Source: Lunularia cruciata (lineage: Eukaryota > Streptophyta > Marchantiopsida > Lunulariales > Lunulariaceae). From it: a stretch of 64,000 nt of DNA. This document shows, piece after piece, positions 1 through 11,291 of the stretch (its first letter is position 1; each line of letters starts with the position of its first letter). The stretch is taken from assembly GCA_948567375.1 (NCBI GenBank), contig OX419759.1:55084593-55148592 (forward strand), in the 5' to 3' direction. The notes below the pieces were generated by a model, which saw nothing but the letters and a program-made list of their open reading frames with translations, was not told where the DNA came from and did not search any database. The translations under genes were made by a program, and so were the position numbers.

Positions 1-174
1 TAAGCACATTGTAAAACCTCTCCCAATAAGAGGTTTGTTCACCAAAGACAAGGAAAATAAGCCCATGATCCAACTTTGGCTTCATCCAATAACATGGCAA
101 GTCTCATCCAAGACTGGAACTTATGTGTGCTCACCACCACTTATGTGCAAGAATCACCCATTAATGGGATTTTT
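1..174 (-). mobile_element. Fragment of a third methyltransferase-family Ty3/gypsy copy
   Basis: This stretch aligns by eye, in reverse, with about 15,960-16,100 of copy A and with 4,778-4,935 of copy B, that is, with the motif VI-VIII part of the methyltransferase region. It stops abruptly where the LTR end of copy B begins near position 175. The simplest reading is that copy B inserted into an older copy of its own family, whose other half lies left of the window or is lost. It carries no open frame of useful length. Confidence 0.7.
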
Positions 175-930
175 GTGAGTATATATATTACTACACAACA
201 TACACCATTGTCAACATCATACGTTATAGGAGTACAACTCACACATAAGTCATACATGAACTCTAGAGTGCCACAATAATCAGTTTACTCTTCTACTTAA
301 ATCATACTCAAATTGGATCTAAACTTGATCCTCCATTCAACAATCCACAAACAATTGTATATTGATTACAATCAAGCTGCGTCCACTCTGGCTAAGAGAC
401 TCAAGTGATGCTCACCGGCCTCTATCCAACATAGCCAAGAACTCAAAGGCTCAACATCAAAGAAGGCTCTCTAGAGCTTACACTTCAAAAGTATACTCCT
501 CTACTTGACCCAAATCTCTAGCTATAATGAAATTGCTGATGGTGCAAACAATGCAAGTGATAGTGGGTCCCACCATGTGATCAGTGGTCCTAACATGAAA
601 TGTGACTAACACCAAGTAGTCAATGAGCAACAACCATAATAACTATGACTACTAACACTATCACACCAATATCTCAACAAACTAGTTTTGGCACTACAAT
701 TGTCATGCATATATACATCACTACATAACATACATTGTTATCAAAATCATACACTATAGAAGCAAAACTCACACATAAGTCATACATGAACTTTGAAGTG
801 CTATAATCACTCCCTAGTTGGCAATTATATACATCACTACATAACATGCATTGTTGTCAAATCATACACTATAGAAGCACAACTCACATATAAGTCATAC
901 ATGAACTTTGAAGTGCTACAATCACTCCCT
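175..930 (-). repeat. 3' LTR region of copy B with repeated terminal segment
   Basis: About 105-bp segments related to 19960-20064 of copy A occur three times, at roughly 180-290, 705-810 and 835-925. The 450-bp LTR core lies between the first two. The outermost end, near 175, matches the outer end of copy A (20621), so both copies terminate at the same place. The two inner segments are each preceded by a purine-rich tract and look like a tandem duplication of that tract plus the LTR start. Confidence 0.65.
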
Positions 931-1098
931 AGTTGCAATTAGGTCCTTCTTACTCCAAATAGTTAGCTACTCCAAATATATGATATGCACTATGGTGGGC
1001 CAAGATCAAGAGGCCAAGTGCTATCAAGCCCCAATTTTAGTTGCCTATCTACAATCTATCATATAAAAGGTGAATTAGCTATAAGTCAAGTACATTTA

Positions 1099-1236
1099 AG
1101 ATATAACCACTGTCCTTGAGGAACCACCATGAGAGAAGGAGTCAAACATACAATATGCCATCCTCTTGAATAGCTATCACACACTAACATAATAGCAATT
1201 TCACCACAAGGGCCACATAATATACACTACAAGTCT
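1099..1236 (-). pseudogene. PHD finger of copy B
   Basis: Read on the minus strand this retains most of a C4HC3 PHD finger: a CILC pair, a VCDSY block (second Cys changed to Tyr), GWH, the following Cys, and GQW near the last pair. It aligns with the intact finger of copy A at 19647-19787. Finding it at the same place in an old, independently decayed copy shows that the PHD finger belongs to the family. Confidence 0.7.
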
Positions 1237-1439
1237 GCCCATACAAGTGCCAAGCTTGGGTCTATAGTGCCATCAATGTTTGGGAGTTGGCATGACACAC
1301 AATTGCACACATGATCCTTGCAAATAACACCATCACATCCTTCCAACACAAGGACTTCAAAAGGCAAAACCTCATGAACTCTCAAGGTAATATAACCTGT
1401 ATTAATATCAAGTGTTGTCAGTGCAATCTATTATAGATA

Positions 1440-2330
1440 AACATCGTCACTTGGATGAAATCAACAGATCAAGGATCTATAACCTCCCCCTCAAATGTTA
1501 GCAAATCATAAAGTATCCCTATTCTAAGCAATTGCTAAGTTCTCAAAAGCCATCAATATCACTTTCCAAAAGATCTTTGCTTGTTGAGAACATGTGCTCA
1601 CGCACATGTGTGGATCATCCAGAGTCCAAAACTACAATAAGATCATAACAAATGGTTACATGTAAATCTGGATCTTGTCCATAGAGTAGAAATTTAGGAG
1701 AGAAGGATGGTAAGAAGACTTGCCAATTGAACCAAGCCCATGGCCAACCAAGGTAATTGGAGATCTCATCTCCCAATTGGCCTCTCTACAAACTATACTT
1801 ATGCAATCTTCTCCTTATTGTTTGAACCACTCTCTTTGCTCAGCCATTTGCCTAAGGGTGATTTCAAGAGGTAATGCAATGATCAATGAAGGCCTTGTCA
1901 CACAAGATCTATCACTCTCCCAAGAACTTTATACCCTGATCCATCAAAACCTCAATTGGTGTACCAAAATGACTAAGTACCCGATCCAATAATGAGTAAG
2001 TTGTCAAGAAGTACCACCAATTCAATCCATTTGGAGAAATGCTAAATCATAACCAAAATATATCAATGATATCTCAAAATCAATGGTAAAGGTCCATAAA
2101 AGTCCAAAATCTAATGGTAACCTAATTCTATGATAGCTAATGGGTGTAACTATGGCATAAGAGCATTAAATGATTCTCTAACTTGGTTACAAACCACACA
2201 TTTGATAACACTTGTTTTACAATATTTTGTATATTGTGCCACCAATAATAATTGTGGAGTAAGCTATATATAGATTTTACTCCAAAATGTCCTAGCTCCT
2301 CATAAGAATGATGTACCAATTGTGGTCTTT
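1440..2330 (-). pseudogene. Integrase of copy B
   Basis: The N-terminal HHCC region is readable near 2140-2320 (EELGHFGVKSIYSLL followed by YYWWHN) and matches EELGHFGVKRTYSLL in copy A. The segment 1980-2050 aligns with the copy A core around the KWIELVALP motif. Stops and frameshifts are present throughout. Integrase inserts the cDNA into the genome; this copy cannot make one. Confidence 0.65.
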
Positions 2331-2679
2331 AAGATGGAAGTGGTATCACTTGCACCCTACCATCCTCTCATACATGAAGAAGGTGTATGCCCTCCAGTCT
2401 AAACCACCTAGCTTGCTGAAGGACACAATCTCTCTCCTTGGCACCAACTATGCCATCCATAACACTAGTGCAAAGATAATCCATCATTATAATGAATTTC
2501 TTGCTGATCTATACTAATATCTCCACCCTTTGGATCTATGATCTCAACAACTCCTCTTGTTTGTGCTGAGAGAGATACCACCAAGACCTCAAAAATATGT
2601 ATAGAAAGGTAGATATATGTCAACTTGGCACCATCTCCTCATCTGTCTTACCATGCCAACATGCTCTAGTCTATTGTTG

Positions 2680-3020
2680 CTAGCTTGAACATAGGTTTCT
2701 ACTTAATCCATCTATGTCATTGTTCACCACTTCAGGTTTGTAAATAATTGTGAAATCATAATCTTGTAAAATCAAAGCTCATTGTGCAAGTGTCCATGAA
2801 AGCTTATCAGACTCCATCAACCACTTCAGAGGTTGATGATCAATGATGAGAATGAAAGTGCTACTAAATAGATAATATCAGAAATATGCTACTATCCACA
2901 TTGTTGCCAAGCACTCTCCCTCATATGAACTATTTTTTACCTCTATTGAATTGTCGGAGCAACTAGCATAGGCCACCACAAACTCCTTCCTCTCACCATC
3001 TTATTGGGTGAGCACTACTC
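2680..3020 (-). pseudogene. RNase H of copy B
   Basis: On the minus strand the frame reads SSYEGECLA, then a DHQPLKWL motif, then DYDFT near the end of the domain. It includes a stretch of about 145 bp that is absent from copy A, so B preserves the full family domain length while A is deleted there. It contains stops. Confidence 0.65.
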
Positions 3021-3299
3021 CAACCCTTAATATACTCCAATCAATATGAACCTGGAATGTTCTTCCTCTAATCAATATCTAAAGAATAGGAGCAAATAAT
3101 AACCTCTCCTTGAGCTCTATAAAATCTCTCTCTTCCTCATCTCCCCAACACAACTCTTGTGGAAGCTTGATCAGCTTAGTCAAGACTTTAGTAATGACAC
3201 TAAATCCTATAACACATCAGCAATAGAAGTTTACCAACCCCTAAGGAATGCTTACACTTTGCTCTCATCCATGGACCAAGAAGTATGTGCAATAGTCTC

Positions 3300-4010
3300 T
3301 ACCTTGGTCTGCTAAACACCAAGTCCTCCAGGGTATATAGAGTGACCAAAATACTCAACCTGCTTGTGGAAGAATTTAAACTTCTCAATATGTAATTTGA
3401 GCCCATGAGATCTCAACCTCTCAAACACCTCCAACAAATGTCTCACATGTTCCTCAGAATAGTGCTATAGACCAAAATTTCATCAATATAGCACCAAGAA
3501 AAATTAAATCCTATAAGGATCTTGTCCATGACCCTTTGGAACTCAAAAAGAGCATTTTTTAACCCAAATAGTAAGAACTTCCACTAATATAATTTATACT
3601 TATTGTGAGGATCAATAGCCCAAAATGTTATCTCTGACTTGTCATCCTCCTTGATTGGTAACTAATGATATCCTGCTCAAAGATCCAAAATACTAAATAC
3701 CTTTGCATGCCTAATTGCATCAAAGATCTCTTTTGTTGTAGGCATGTCACACCAATCAGCCCTAGTCTGTTGGTTGATAAGATAGTAATTGCCACACATT
3801 TGCCTATTTGTGTAATTGCTATGCATATTTTTCTTGGTTGGCATCATTAAAGTTGAAGCATACTCTCTATGTGAAATTTCCACAAACTAACTTCAAAAGG
3901 GTCTCGACTTTGGCTCTAAATCAATGCTCTCTCCATGTCATTAAATTTATATGGATGTCAACAAATTGGTATAAAAGTCCAATCTGAATACCATGTCTTT
4001 TTAGAGCACC
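3300..4010 (-). pseudogene. Reverse transcriptase of copy B
   Basis: A minus-strand frame at 3677-3883 gives EISHREYAS, a diverged RMCGDYRPIN block and HAKVFSILDL, collinear with copy A RT. The catalytic motif near 3480 reads YIDE instead of YIDD, so the second catalytic Asp is lost. Frameshifts and stops are also present. Confidence 0.75.
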
Positions 4011-4419
4011 TAAATCCTTCATATCAAAGACAAAACAACTCACGTAGCTCCTCAAGAACCTCCAAACTCTTCATCTTTCTACTCTTGTAAGCTCGGTAAC
4101 TCTTCAAGTATCCTCTATAACTGATGTAGGAGTGGATAACACATTGACTGGCTACTACATCGGGCCCTTGGGAGCAATAATTTCATGCCCCCAACCTCAA
4201 TGTAAAATACTCCCTCTACTCTAGTTACAAGTCCCATATGTCCTCTAGCCTTTACATTCCATCCCAAGCAGACCACTCTCACTAGTAGCTATTGATTTTG
4301 TCCCAATAATACAATGAAACTTAGTCCATCACTCCTAACATGTGCCTAAGTTATCTTGATAGCATAGAGCTCACAAGTGTATGAGTGGTGATGCCTATCA
4401 AGCATATCCTATGTTACTA

Positions 4420-5330
4420 TGCCAAGCCAAGGCTCACAATCCAAGTCAAACGGTTTAGGTTCATAGTTTGACCTAACATCTTGTGCTTGGATGCCTCTAA
4501 CACCAATGTAACAATGGTAATATCGGTACAAAAACCCATTGCTTGCTCCCTCTTATTGGCATTGGGCCCCACCAACTGCTGTGACTTATAAGTCCAAGAC
4601 CTCCGGATCAAAAAGCATGGGAGCCTAGGAAACTCATAAGTGTGAGTAAAGCGGTTGTGAACTATCCAACAAGGACCACCACTACCATAGGTCATCTATC
4701 AGCCATTACCATCTAAGATTGACACCTAACATCCAAAATATGATAAAAAATAAGGTGATGTAGTTGCTGAATCAGATCATAAGCACAATTTAGAACCTCT
4801 TTAGGTAAGAAGTTTGTCTACCAAAGACAAAGAAAATGAGCCCGTGATCCCATTTTGGCTACATATAACAACTAAGATAGGTTCAATCTAAGAATAGACC
4901 TAATGTGTACATCACCACTACTAGTGTATGAGAATTGCACATCAAAGAGACATTCTTTGGAATGTAGGCTAGAGAAATAGATTGGTGAACTTGGGATGTC
5001 GTAATATAAGTAGCATCTCCCAAAATAGACTAGAACAAGGATCTTGTAGACCCCAAACTCAACCACCATGAATATGTCATTATCATGGTCATCTAGAAAT
5101 CACCAAATGAATGGGACCATGTCTCTCCAAATCTTGCACCCTCATCAATAAAATGTGTGTTGGTAGGTCTTTGGGTAACCTTTGACTACTTGTATTAGTA
5201 ATAACTTAGGATACCAATAGGTCATATGATGTAGAGAACTTGCTTGGTAATCTCATCTCTCTCCACATACATGTACCTATGAACCCATATATCTACTTGT
5301 AATACCATAGCTAGTCCAATGCTAATCCCA
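4420..5330 (-). pseudogene. DNMT3-like cytosine methyltransferase of copy B
   Basis: The minus-strand frame at 4417-4695 matches the motif IX/X end of the copy A enzyme (REQAMGF, then HKMLGQTMNLN). The frame at 4872-5069 covers the motif IV-VI region. At the catalytic loop, near 5085, B has stop codons where copy A encodes GWPCQG, so the Pro-Cys nucleophile pair is destroyed. The methyltransferase sits between protease and RT just as in A, which fixes it as an ancestral part of the family. Inactive. Confidence 0.8.
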
Positions 5331-5639
5331 ACAAACAACTCCAATAGACATACTCTCTTTGTTGGATATTACCAAGCAATGAGTGTGGTATCCAAAGATG
5401 ATAAGGTAATAGACTCCAAAAGCTCATCATCACATTGGTATTTTGGTGGTACAAAGGCTCCACTCCAAGCCTACTACACCAATTGATCCACATGTTGTTG
5501 CAATGCCTCCTTAGAACTCCACAATTGAACATGATGGATAGAAAAATCTCACTTGTGCTCCAAATTCAAGTGATCTCCTCTATTATTGGGTTATCCTTTG
5601 CATGGGCATTTTCCTCCAATAAGTCACCAAGCTAAGTAA

Positions 5640-6110
5640 CAAAACCACTTAAAGCTAAAACTAATACCATGGCCCTTGACTATAGTGAGCCAAGATTACC
5701 ACCACTAAAGCATACTAGTAGGAAACATATCCATTCCTCACCTCACTACCAACCTGGCCTATTAGAAGTTGTGTCTTCCCAATAGTCAATGGGATATAAC
5801 TCTACTACTATCACAATGGCTTGAGCTCTCACCACAAAGCTATTAGTTGGATGATTGGGTTGAATTTTGACAATGAGCACCCCACACATGATGTATTGTG
5901 TAGAACCACCCCAAGAGATGTCTACATCTAAAATGGACACCTCTCTAGATCAATCTTCCATAGCTCAACATAAAAAATTATAGCCTTCCTCAATATAAAG
6001 AGTTGCATACCAAAGTCTAATAAGACTCTCTGTAGTGTCAAGACTCTCCTTAAAGGTCCCACCAAATGAAAAATCCCACTCTATTTGTCCAATGGGACAA
6101 CTCCAGATGT
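5640..6110 (-). pseudogene. Protease and protease/methyltransferase junction of copy B
   Basis: The frame at 5746-5940 matches the C-terminal protease region of copy A (GGSTQYI, VRAQAI, IDYWE). At 5661-5690 the minus strand carries the same in-frame TAG followed shortly by an ATGG as at 15207-15221 of copy A. The stop is therefore shared between two copies and is not a private mutation. Confidence 0.65.
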
Positions 6111-6525
6111 GAACCAAGCTCACTCAAAGGCAAGTCTAGTTGGTAACTCCTCCAACCTAGCTGCTATTGCTTGCAATTAACCACTAGTTGTTGAGCAGAT
6201 CCCATGCTCCTCAACTAAGTTAGCTCCACTATCAACCACCTCTTCTTTCGAAGCAAGAACCACATCATCCCTACTCTCACAAAGTATGGTAACCAATTGG
6301 AACAATGGAGTTGGGTAAACTTACAATGTAAAATTATCACTAGTTGAGAACAAAGGGCAACACATAATTAATTGAGCCACCTCCAATGTTTTGCTAAACT
6401 TAATTTGTGGAGTAGTAGATAGTTGATGAACATCTAGTCTATCATGCAATCCATCACCATCTACCATACTTGCACTAGGATGTCTAAGAGCCATGGATGT
6501 CATCTATAGTGCCTTAGAGGGTATG
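6110..6525 (-). pseudogene. gag C-terminal linker of copy B, left half
   Basis: Matches the region of copy A just upstream of the protease (about 14,350-14,750); a frame at 6321-6503 contains a diverged counterpart of AAQLIMRHPLFSASDMFTL. It is cut at 6525 by the insertion of element C and resumes at 35683. Confidence 0.65.
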
Positions 6526-6630
6526 TGTAAAAGACCAAATCCAAGGAGAGAAATAGGAGAATGGAAACTCACATTGGGACACTTGAATGAGAAGAAAACT
6601 CCGAATGCCTAGCATGAGCTTTGGCTTTGG

Positions 6631-6638
6631 TATTTATA
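6631..6638 (-). promoter_or_regulatory. TATA box of the C LTR
   Basis: TATAAATA on the minus strand, about 105 bp before the LTR end in transcription sense. It is conserved in all three C-family LTRs in the window, including 35258-35682 and 62689-63177. Confidence 0.65.
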
Positions 6639-6654
6639 GGTAGCATACAAGGTC

Positions 6655-6870
6655 CTTGAGAAGCTTCTCAAGAAGCTTCCTCAAGCCGCTTTCTTAGAGT
6701 GCAAGGCAAGTTAACTAGGAAGCTTCTAAAGAAGCTTTTTTCTAGAAGCCGTCTACTTGGCATGCAAGCTAAGCTACTTAGAAGCTTCTAGAAGCTTCCT
6801 TCTAGAAGCTAATTACTTGAGGTGCAAGCTAAGCTAACTAGGAAGCTTCCCAAGAAGCTTCCTAGATACT
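6655..6870 (-). promoter_or_regulatory. Heat-shock-element-like array in the C LTR
   Basis: Immediately upstream (in sense) of the TATA box lies a dense run of alternating GAA/TTC pentamers. The best is GAAGCTTCTAGAAGCTTC at 6781-6798, which fits four alternating units of the nGAAnnTTCn heat-shock-factor consensus. Others are TTCTAGAA and GAAGCTTC. The same array, with more substitutions, is present in the other two C-family LTRs. A heat- or stress-responsive role is inference; direct binding is untested. Confidence 0.5.
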
Positions 6871-6952
6871 TCCGGAATATTCAAGGCTAATTTGTCTTAT
6901 ATGGTACTTTGTAAGCCCGACTAACTTTGTCGCTAAACTCCATATTGTTACA

Positions 6953-6966
6953 TATTCCCCGGCCGC
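6953..6966 (-). other. Polypurine tract of element C
   Basis: The minus strand reads GGCCGGGGAATA directly next to the LTR, the expected place for the plus-strand primer. The same position in element E reads AATGGGGGAATA. Confidence 0.6.
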
Positions 6967-6997
6967 TAGTTGATGACGTCTTCGTTGCCAATGAAGC

Positions 6998-7162
6998 TTC
7001 AAATTCCTGGATGGCCGTCTGTGCATTCTGGAGGTGAGAAAGAGGTTCCCAGGTGGCATCATGAAGGGGATACCCTTTCCAAAGGACCTTGTACTCCATA
7101 TGTTGGTGACGGCCTTGTTGAATATGGCAACGCGCAAGGATACAATCAACTTCGTACTCCTC
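6998..7162 (-). pseudogene. Chromodomain at the C terminus of element C integrase
   Basis: The minus-strand frame reads EEYEVDCILA, then EYKVLWKGYP, then ATWEPLSHL, the chromodomain signature with its conserved aromatic residues and the WEP turn. In chromoviruses this domain follows integrase and steers integration to marked chromatin. It places C among chromodomain Ty3/gypsy elements. Local frame is intact here but the polyprotein upstream is broken. Confidence 0.88.
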
Positions 7163-8512
7163 ATGATCATTGATAGGGACAGGAAGAGGAGGAGGTTGGA
7201 CTCGAGAGGAAAAGGAAAAGGGGTTAGGAGCAAAAGGGTTTCAACTTGGAAACATGAAAGACAAGATGGATACGCATGTGACAAGGCAAGGCAAGTCAAG
7301 AAGCAACAAGAGAGACAATCTGGGTGATATCAAAGGGTCCTATCCAATTAGGGGCAAGTTTAAAAACTTGGGTATCAAGTGGGAGAGAGAGGTTATTGGA
7401 TGATAGCATGACTTTATCACCGACTTCAAAGGTGAGATCATGACGATGGTGGTCCGCATATTGTTTTTGGCGATTCTAAGCAACAAGGAGGTGAGACTTG
7501 GCTTGTTGGAGAGATTGGGATATAGTGGTCAAGAATGTGGAAGTATGAGGAACTTGAGATGGAGGAGGAGCAAGAAGAGAATCTGGAACAAGAAGAGAAT
7601 CTGGAACAAGCAGATCTTGGAAAAATTGAGAAAGGAAGGAGAGAATCCGGTGCTTGCATGTTTAGAATTGTTGTAGGCAAATTTTGCAGTGGCAAGACAT
7701 TCATCCCAATTGGATTGGTGGACATTGACAAAGGCACACAACATATCTTCCAATGTACGATTTGCACGTTCAATTTGTCCATCATTTTGAGGATGATAGG
7801 CCGTGGATAAAGCAAGCTTGGTGCCGAGTATTTGAAAGAATGGTTGCCAAAACTTCTCTGTAAATTGAGGATCACGGTCAGAGATGAGTATGCATGGCAT
7901 CCCATGATGCTTGAAGACATTGTCAAAGTAGATTTGTGCTAAGGTTAGAGCATCCACAATATCACAAGTTGGTGCCAAGTGGATTTGCTTACTAAGCTTA
8001 TCCACAAACACCACGATGGCGGTGTGTCCTTGTTTTGTCTTTACCAAGGATGTGATAAGATCCAAGCTCACATGCTCCCAATGAGCTGATGGAACGGCGA
8101 GCGGTTGAAGGAGTCGACTCAACTTTTGGTTGCTAGCCTTCTTATGTTGGCAGCTCTCACACAATCAAACAAATTCTTGAACATCTTGTGTCATGTTGGG
8201 CCACCACCATTGACGTTGGAGGGTATCCAAGGTCTTGTCCATACCCATGTGACCAGCGATGGGTAAATCATGGTCTTCTTGAAGGCACACAAGTTGAAGA
8301 TCACCTTTGGCTGGAACATAGATCCGGTCCGCATGGAATAGAAGACTTTTCTTGAAGGAGAAGGTGTTGTACTCCTTGTCACATGTTGTTAGATGACCAT
8401 GTACCATTTGGAAGAAGGGATCTTGTTGTAGAGCTAACCTTAAATTGTTATGGATCTTGGGATCAGTTGACACCGTCGTAATTGCTACCACAATGAGAGG
8501 AAGAGACTTCAA
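7163..8512 (-). pseudogene. Integrase of element C
   Basis: The zinc-binding region lies at 8165-8330 (HMGMDKTLDTLQRQWWWPNM, then CESCQHKK across a stop). The catalytic core at 7529-8164 shows SLDLITSL (first Asp), ISDRDPQF (second Asp) and GQIERANRTLEDML (Glu). One stop separates the zinc region from the core. C-terminal to the core an 18-bp tandem duplication at 7571-7606 and a frameshift disturb the frame. Inactive as it stands, since gag is also split. Confidence 0.85.
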
Positions 8513-9060
8513 ATCAGGTTGTTGTGATAGAGCATCAAGGATGACATGATCAACCCACCTGGTTTGTACTCAAGTTTGATGTCGAACAATTGGAGTTGCT
8601 CTTCCCATTGATGATGTCGACTCTTCATATGCTCTAGGTGTAAGGTCTGCGACAATGGCTTATGATCAGTTTGCATGATCACTTGTTTCCCCAAGAGATA
8701 ATACCTCCATACCTTGGTGGCACATACCATTGTAAGTTGTTCTTGATCTTGAGCAAAGTAATTTCTTTCAGCTATATTTAGTCGGCAAGACACAAAGGCA
8801 ATGAGATGTAGTCCATTTGGGAATTCTTATTGCAATATAGCTCTAATTGCAAAGTTAGAAGCATCAAAATCAACCACACAAGGTAGTTGAGGATCATATG
8901 GTTGAAGAATGGGTCTTGAAGACACCACATGCTTCAACTTTTGGAATGCTTCTTCATGCTTGGTGTTCCACTAGAAGCTTGAGTTCTTTCCCAATAGGTC
9001 AATCAATGGTGCAACCACATGAGCATAATAGTGGATGAATCGCCGGTAAAAACTAGCCAA
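8509..9060 (-). pseudogene. RNase H of element C
   Basis: The frame at 8509-8793 shows ERNYFAQDQEQL, a KVWRYYLLG block and TDHKPLSQ, the classic retroelement RNase H order, followed by a diverged EYKPG motif. Sequence up to about 9,060 on the minus strand carries the start of the domain with stops. The domain degrades the RNA strand of the replication hybrid. Confidence 0.8.
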
Positions 9061-9804
9061 TCCATTGAATGCCCGTACTTTTGTAGCATCTTTCGGGGTA
9101 GGCCAATCAGTAATGGCCTTGATCTTCACTTCTTACATCTTGATCTCCTTTGAGGAGATCTTATGACCCAAGAAGGTAACCTCCTTCTACCAAAAGGCAC
9201 ACTTCGACTTCTTGTAGTAAAATTTCCATTGTCATTGTCGTCTTAGGACTTCTCTCATATGATTCATGTGTTTTGCCTCTATCTTGCTATAGATTAACAT
9301 ATCATCCAAGAACACCACCACTGACCAATCCAATAGTCCATCCAACACACGATGCATCTGACCGATGAAGACTACTGGAGCATTAGTGAGTCCAAAAAGT
9401 AAAACTCTCCACTCAGAATGCCCATAACTTGTGCAAAAGGCAGTCTTTTGCACATCCTCTCTATCAATCAGAATTTGCCAATAGCCGTTGTGAAGATCCA
9501 ACTTGGAAAAGTAACATGCTCCACTTAGTTGATCAAGCAAGTCATCAGTCCGAGGCAAGGGGTTTGCATTCTTCATGGTTTGCTTATTGAGCTCACGGTA
9601 ATCAATACAGAAACAAAGTCCTCCATCCTTCTTTGGAACAAATAGAAGTAGTGCTCCCCAAGGAGAGGTACTATGTTGTATGAAGTCCTTCTCCAACAAC
9701 TCGGTAAGTGTTGTTTGAAAATCCTCCAACTCCTTTGGTGAGAGCCAATAGATTGGTCTACTCACTGGAGTACTCCTTGGTAATAACTTGATCTTGAAGG
9801 GCAT
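9060..9804 (-). pseudogene. Reverse transcriptase of element C
   Basis: A 190-residue minus-strand frame at 9232-9804 covers fingers and palm: SRPIYWLSPKEL, SPWGALLLFVPKKDGG, IDYRELNKQT, FSKLDLHNGYWQI and the catalytic FLDDMLIYS. The thumb and connection region continues to about 9,060 with stops. The catalytic Asp residues are retained. Confidence 0.88.
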
Positions 9805-9807
9805 ACC

Positions 9808-10200
9808 TCAATTAAAGGGTAATCCCTTTGGCAGATCCTCCATAAACACATCTGCAAACTCCTGAACTATCCGATCAACCATTGCTTGATGAGGCTCTTG
9901 GCCTTCCTCAAATTGTTCTTGTGCCGTCGGCTTGATCCACACCACAAATACAAACTTATCTTCCTCCAAAGCTTGCTCTATAGCTGCTTTACTAACAAAC
10001 TTCCCTTCCAGGGAGTCATCTCTTTTCCAAGTCTCCATGGTTGCCTTCTTGGCAAACTTCCCATCTTGGGACTCATCTTCCTTTGAGGTTTGCTCTATTG
10101 CTACATTCTTGACAAACTTCCCATCTTAGGACTGACTATTCTTAGGTGTCTTACTCAAAGGTGCCAGACAACCTAATAAAAAATTCCTACCTTGGTATTG
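9808..10200 (-). pseudogene. Protease-RT linker of element C
   Basis: The frame at 9808-10038 encodes an acidic linker ending VDRIVQEFADVFMEDLPKGLP, the conserved segment just before RT in Ty3/gypsy polyproteins. 9,960-10,130 contains three imperfect copies of a roughly 60-bp unit, encoding repeats of a WDSSSFEVCSIATFLTNFPS type when read on the plus strand; the coding sense is minus. Confidence 0.6.
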
Positions 10201-10212
10201 TACTTGAAATTG

Positions 10213-10530
10213 TCATCGGGTCCAATTGAATTGAACCTTATGACGTTCAAGCCAAGGTAGACCCAGGATGATATTATAGTGTAGAGGTGCCACTACAAAC
10301 CTCATACATTCCAAATAATCCTTCCCAATCTTGAAGGTAATAGGATGCAAGGTGCAGATTGCAGAACCCTTTCTACCATCCGCCATCATCAAACTACTTC
10401 CAATCACTGGCTTGATAGGAATACCCAATTCCTTTGCTACTTGCATAGACATGCAATTCTTTGAACTTCCATAATCAACCAAAATCCTACAACCCCGATT
10501 AGATATTGTACAAGTGAAGCAAACTGGCAT
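10213..10530 (-). pseudogene. Aspartic protease of element C
   Basis: The active-site motif reads ILVDYGSSKNCMS, with Tyr where the family has Ser or Thr after the catalytic Asp. ILGLPWLERH at the C-terminal side is the standard retropepsin flap/end block. It cleaves the polyprotein in active elements; the D-Y-G change makes activity doubtful. Confidence 0.8.
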
Positions 10531-10556
10531 AGGTCAAGCCTTCAATCCTATTAGAA

Positions 10557-10849
10557 CTAATCAAGCTCCCGGTAAGCGGCTTGAAATCTCCTAATGGGAT
10601 TCCTCATTTCCCTGATCATTCCGCTCCACAACCTCCACCTAGGCAACTTGTTGACGTCATCCATTCTTGAGTGGACATTCAGCAATGCGATGCCCCACTT
10701 GGCGACAATAAAACAACCACCATTTTGTCGTAGTTTCTCTCTATCTGCCATGCCAAGTGGTCTTTGTTGAATGGCATCAATCTCCATGGGTGCTGGCTCC
10801 TCCACTTGTGTGTGGTGTATTGGTAGGCTCTATGGAGGTTGAGGTCGAG
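10557..10849 (-). pseudogene. gag C-terminal part of element C
   Basis: Reads EEPAPMEIDAIQQRPLG, the segment before the zinc knuckle in chromovirus gag, followed by a degenerate cysteine region. Element A interrupts the frame at 10850; the N-terminal side continues at 20622-20758 and then 34474. Confidence 0.7.
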
Positions 10850-11291
10850 TGTCACACCATTTGTAGTTCCGCATCTAGTTGCTCAGACACTGGAGTTCCA
10901 GTGATAGTAGTTAGAGTTATTTCAGTAGTATCTCAAAGACTACTTTCTGACGGTCAGATTTGGTGTTCGGGGTACTGACTTCACGGTGGGGCCCACCGTC
11001 ACTTTGCACCGTCGAGTGTGCCATCAGCGGGACCGTTAGGGTTTCAGGGTTAGCTCAAGTCCAAGGGTATAGTTTCAAAGGTGAGCTCCAGAGAGCTCAC
11101 TTCTCTGATGTTGAGCCTTCGAGTTCCTGGCTATGGTGGACAGAGGCCGGCGAGCGTCACCTGGATTCTCTATGCTTGAGTGGGTGTGGCTTGACTGTAA
11201 TCAGTGCCCAGTTGTTGGCAATTTATAGAGTGACAGATCAAGTACTGATCTGAGTTGAGTTGAGTTGAGAATGTTAAGCAATCTGATTACA
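10850..11291 (+). repeat. 5' LTR core of copy A
   Basis: Starts TGTCACAC and ends at or near GATTACA; collinear with 20067-20515. A TATA-like TTTATAGAG lies at 11222-11230, followed by a GAGTT repeat (TGAGTTGAGTTGAGTTGAGA). It lacks the 105-bp segment that brackets the 3' copy on both sides. Confidence 0.75.

Larger units (their letters stand above)
175..6525 (-). mobile_element. Copy B of the methyltransferase Ty3/gypsy family, 3' part
   Basis: In minus-strand order this holds the end of gag, protease, methyltransferase, RT, RNase H, integrase, PHD finger and LTR, collinear with copy A. It is broken throughout by stops and transitions. It is interrupted at 6525 by element C; the remainder of gag continues at 35683-36488. 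The sequence is markedly more A+T rich than copy A, with changes by eye mostly C to T or G to A, as expected for long decay of methylated DNA. It is older than C, A and D because C lies inside it. Confidence 0.85.
6526..6952 (-). repeat. 3' LTR of element C
   Basis: A 427-bp LTR with TG...CA ends, homologous to 35258-35682 and, more distantly, 62689-63177. It contains several imperfect ~60-bp repeats rich in GAAGCTTC palindromes, and a TATA box. The pol frame runs into it: the C-terminal residues of the chromodomain protein are encoded inside the LTR, ending at 6887. Confidence 0.9.
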
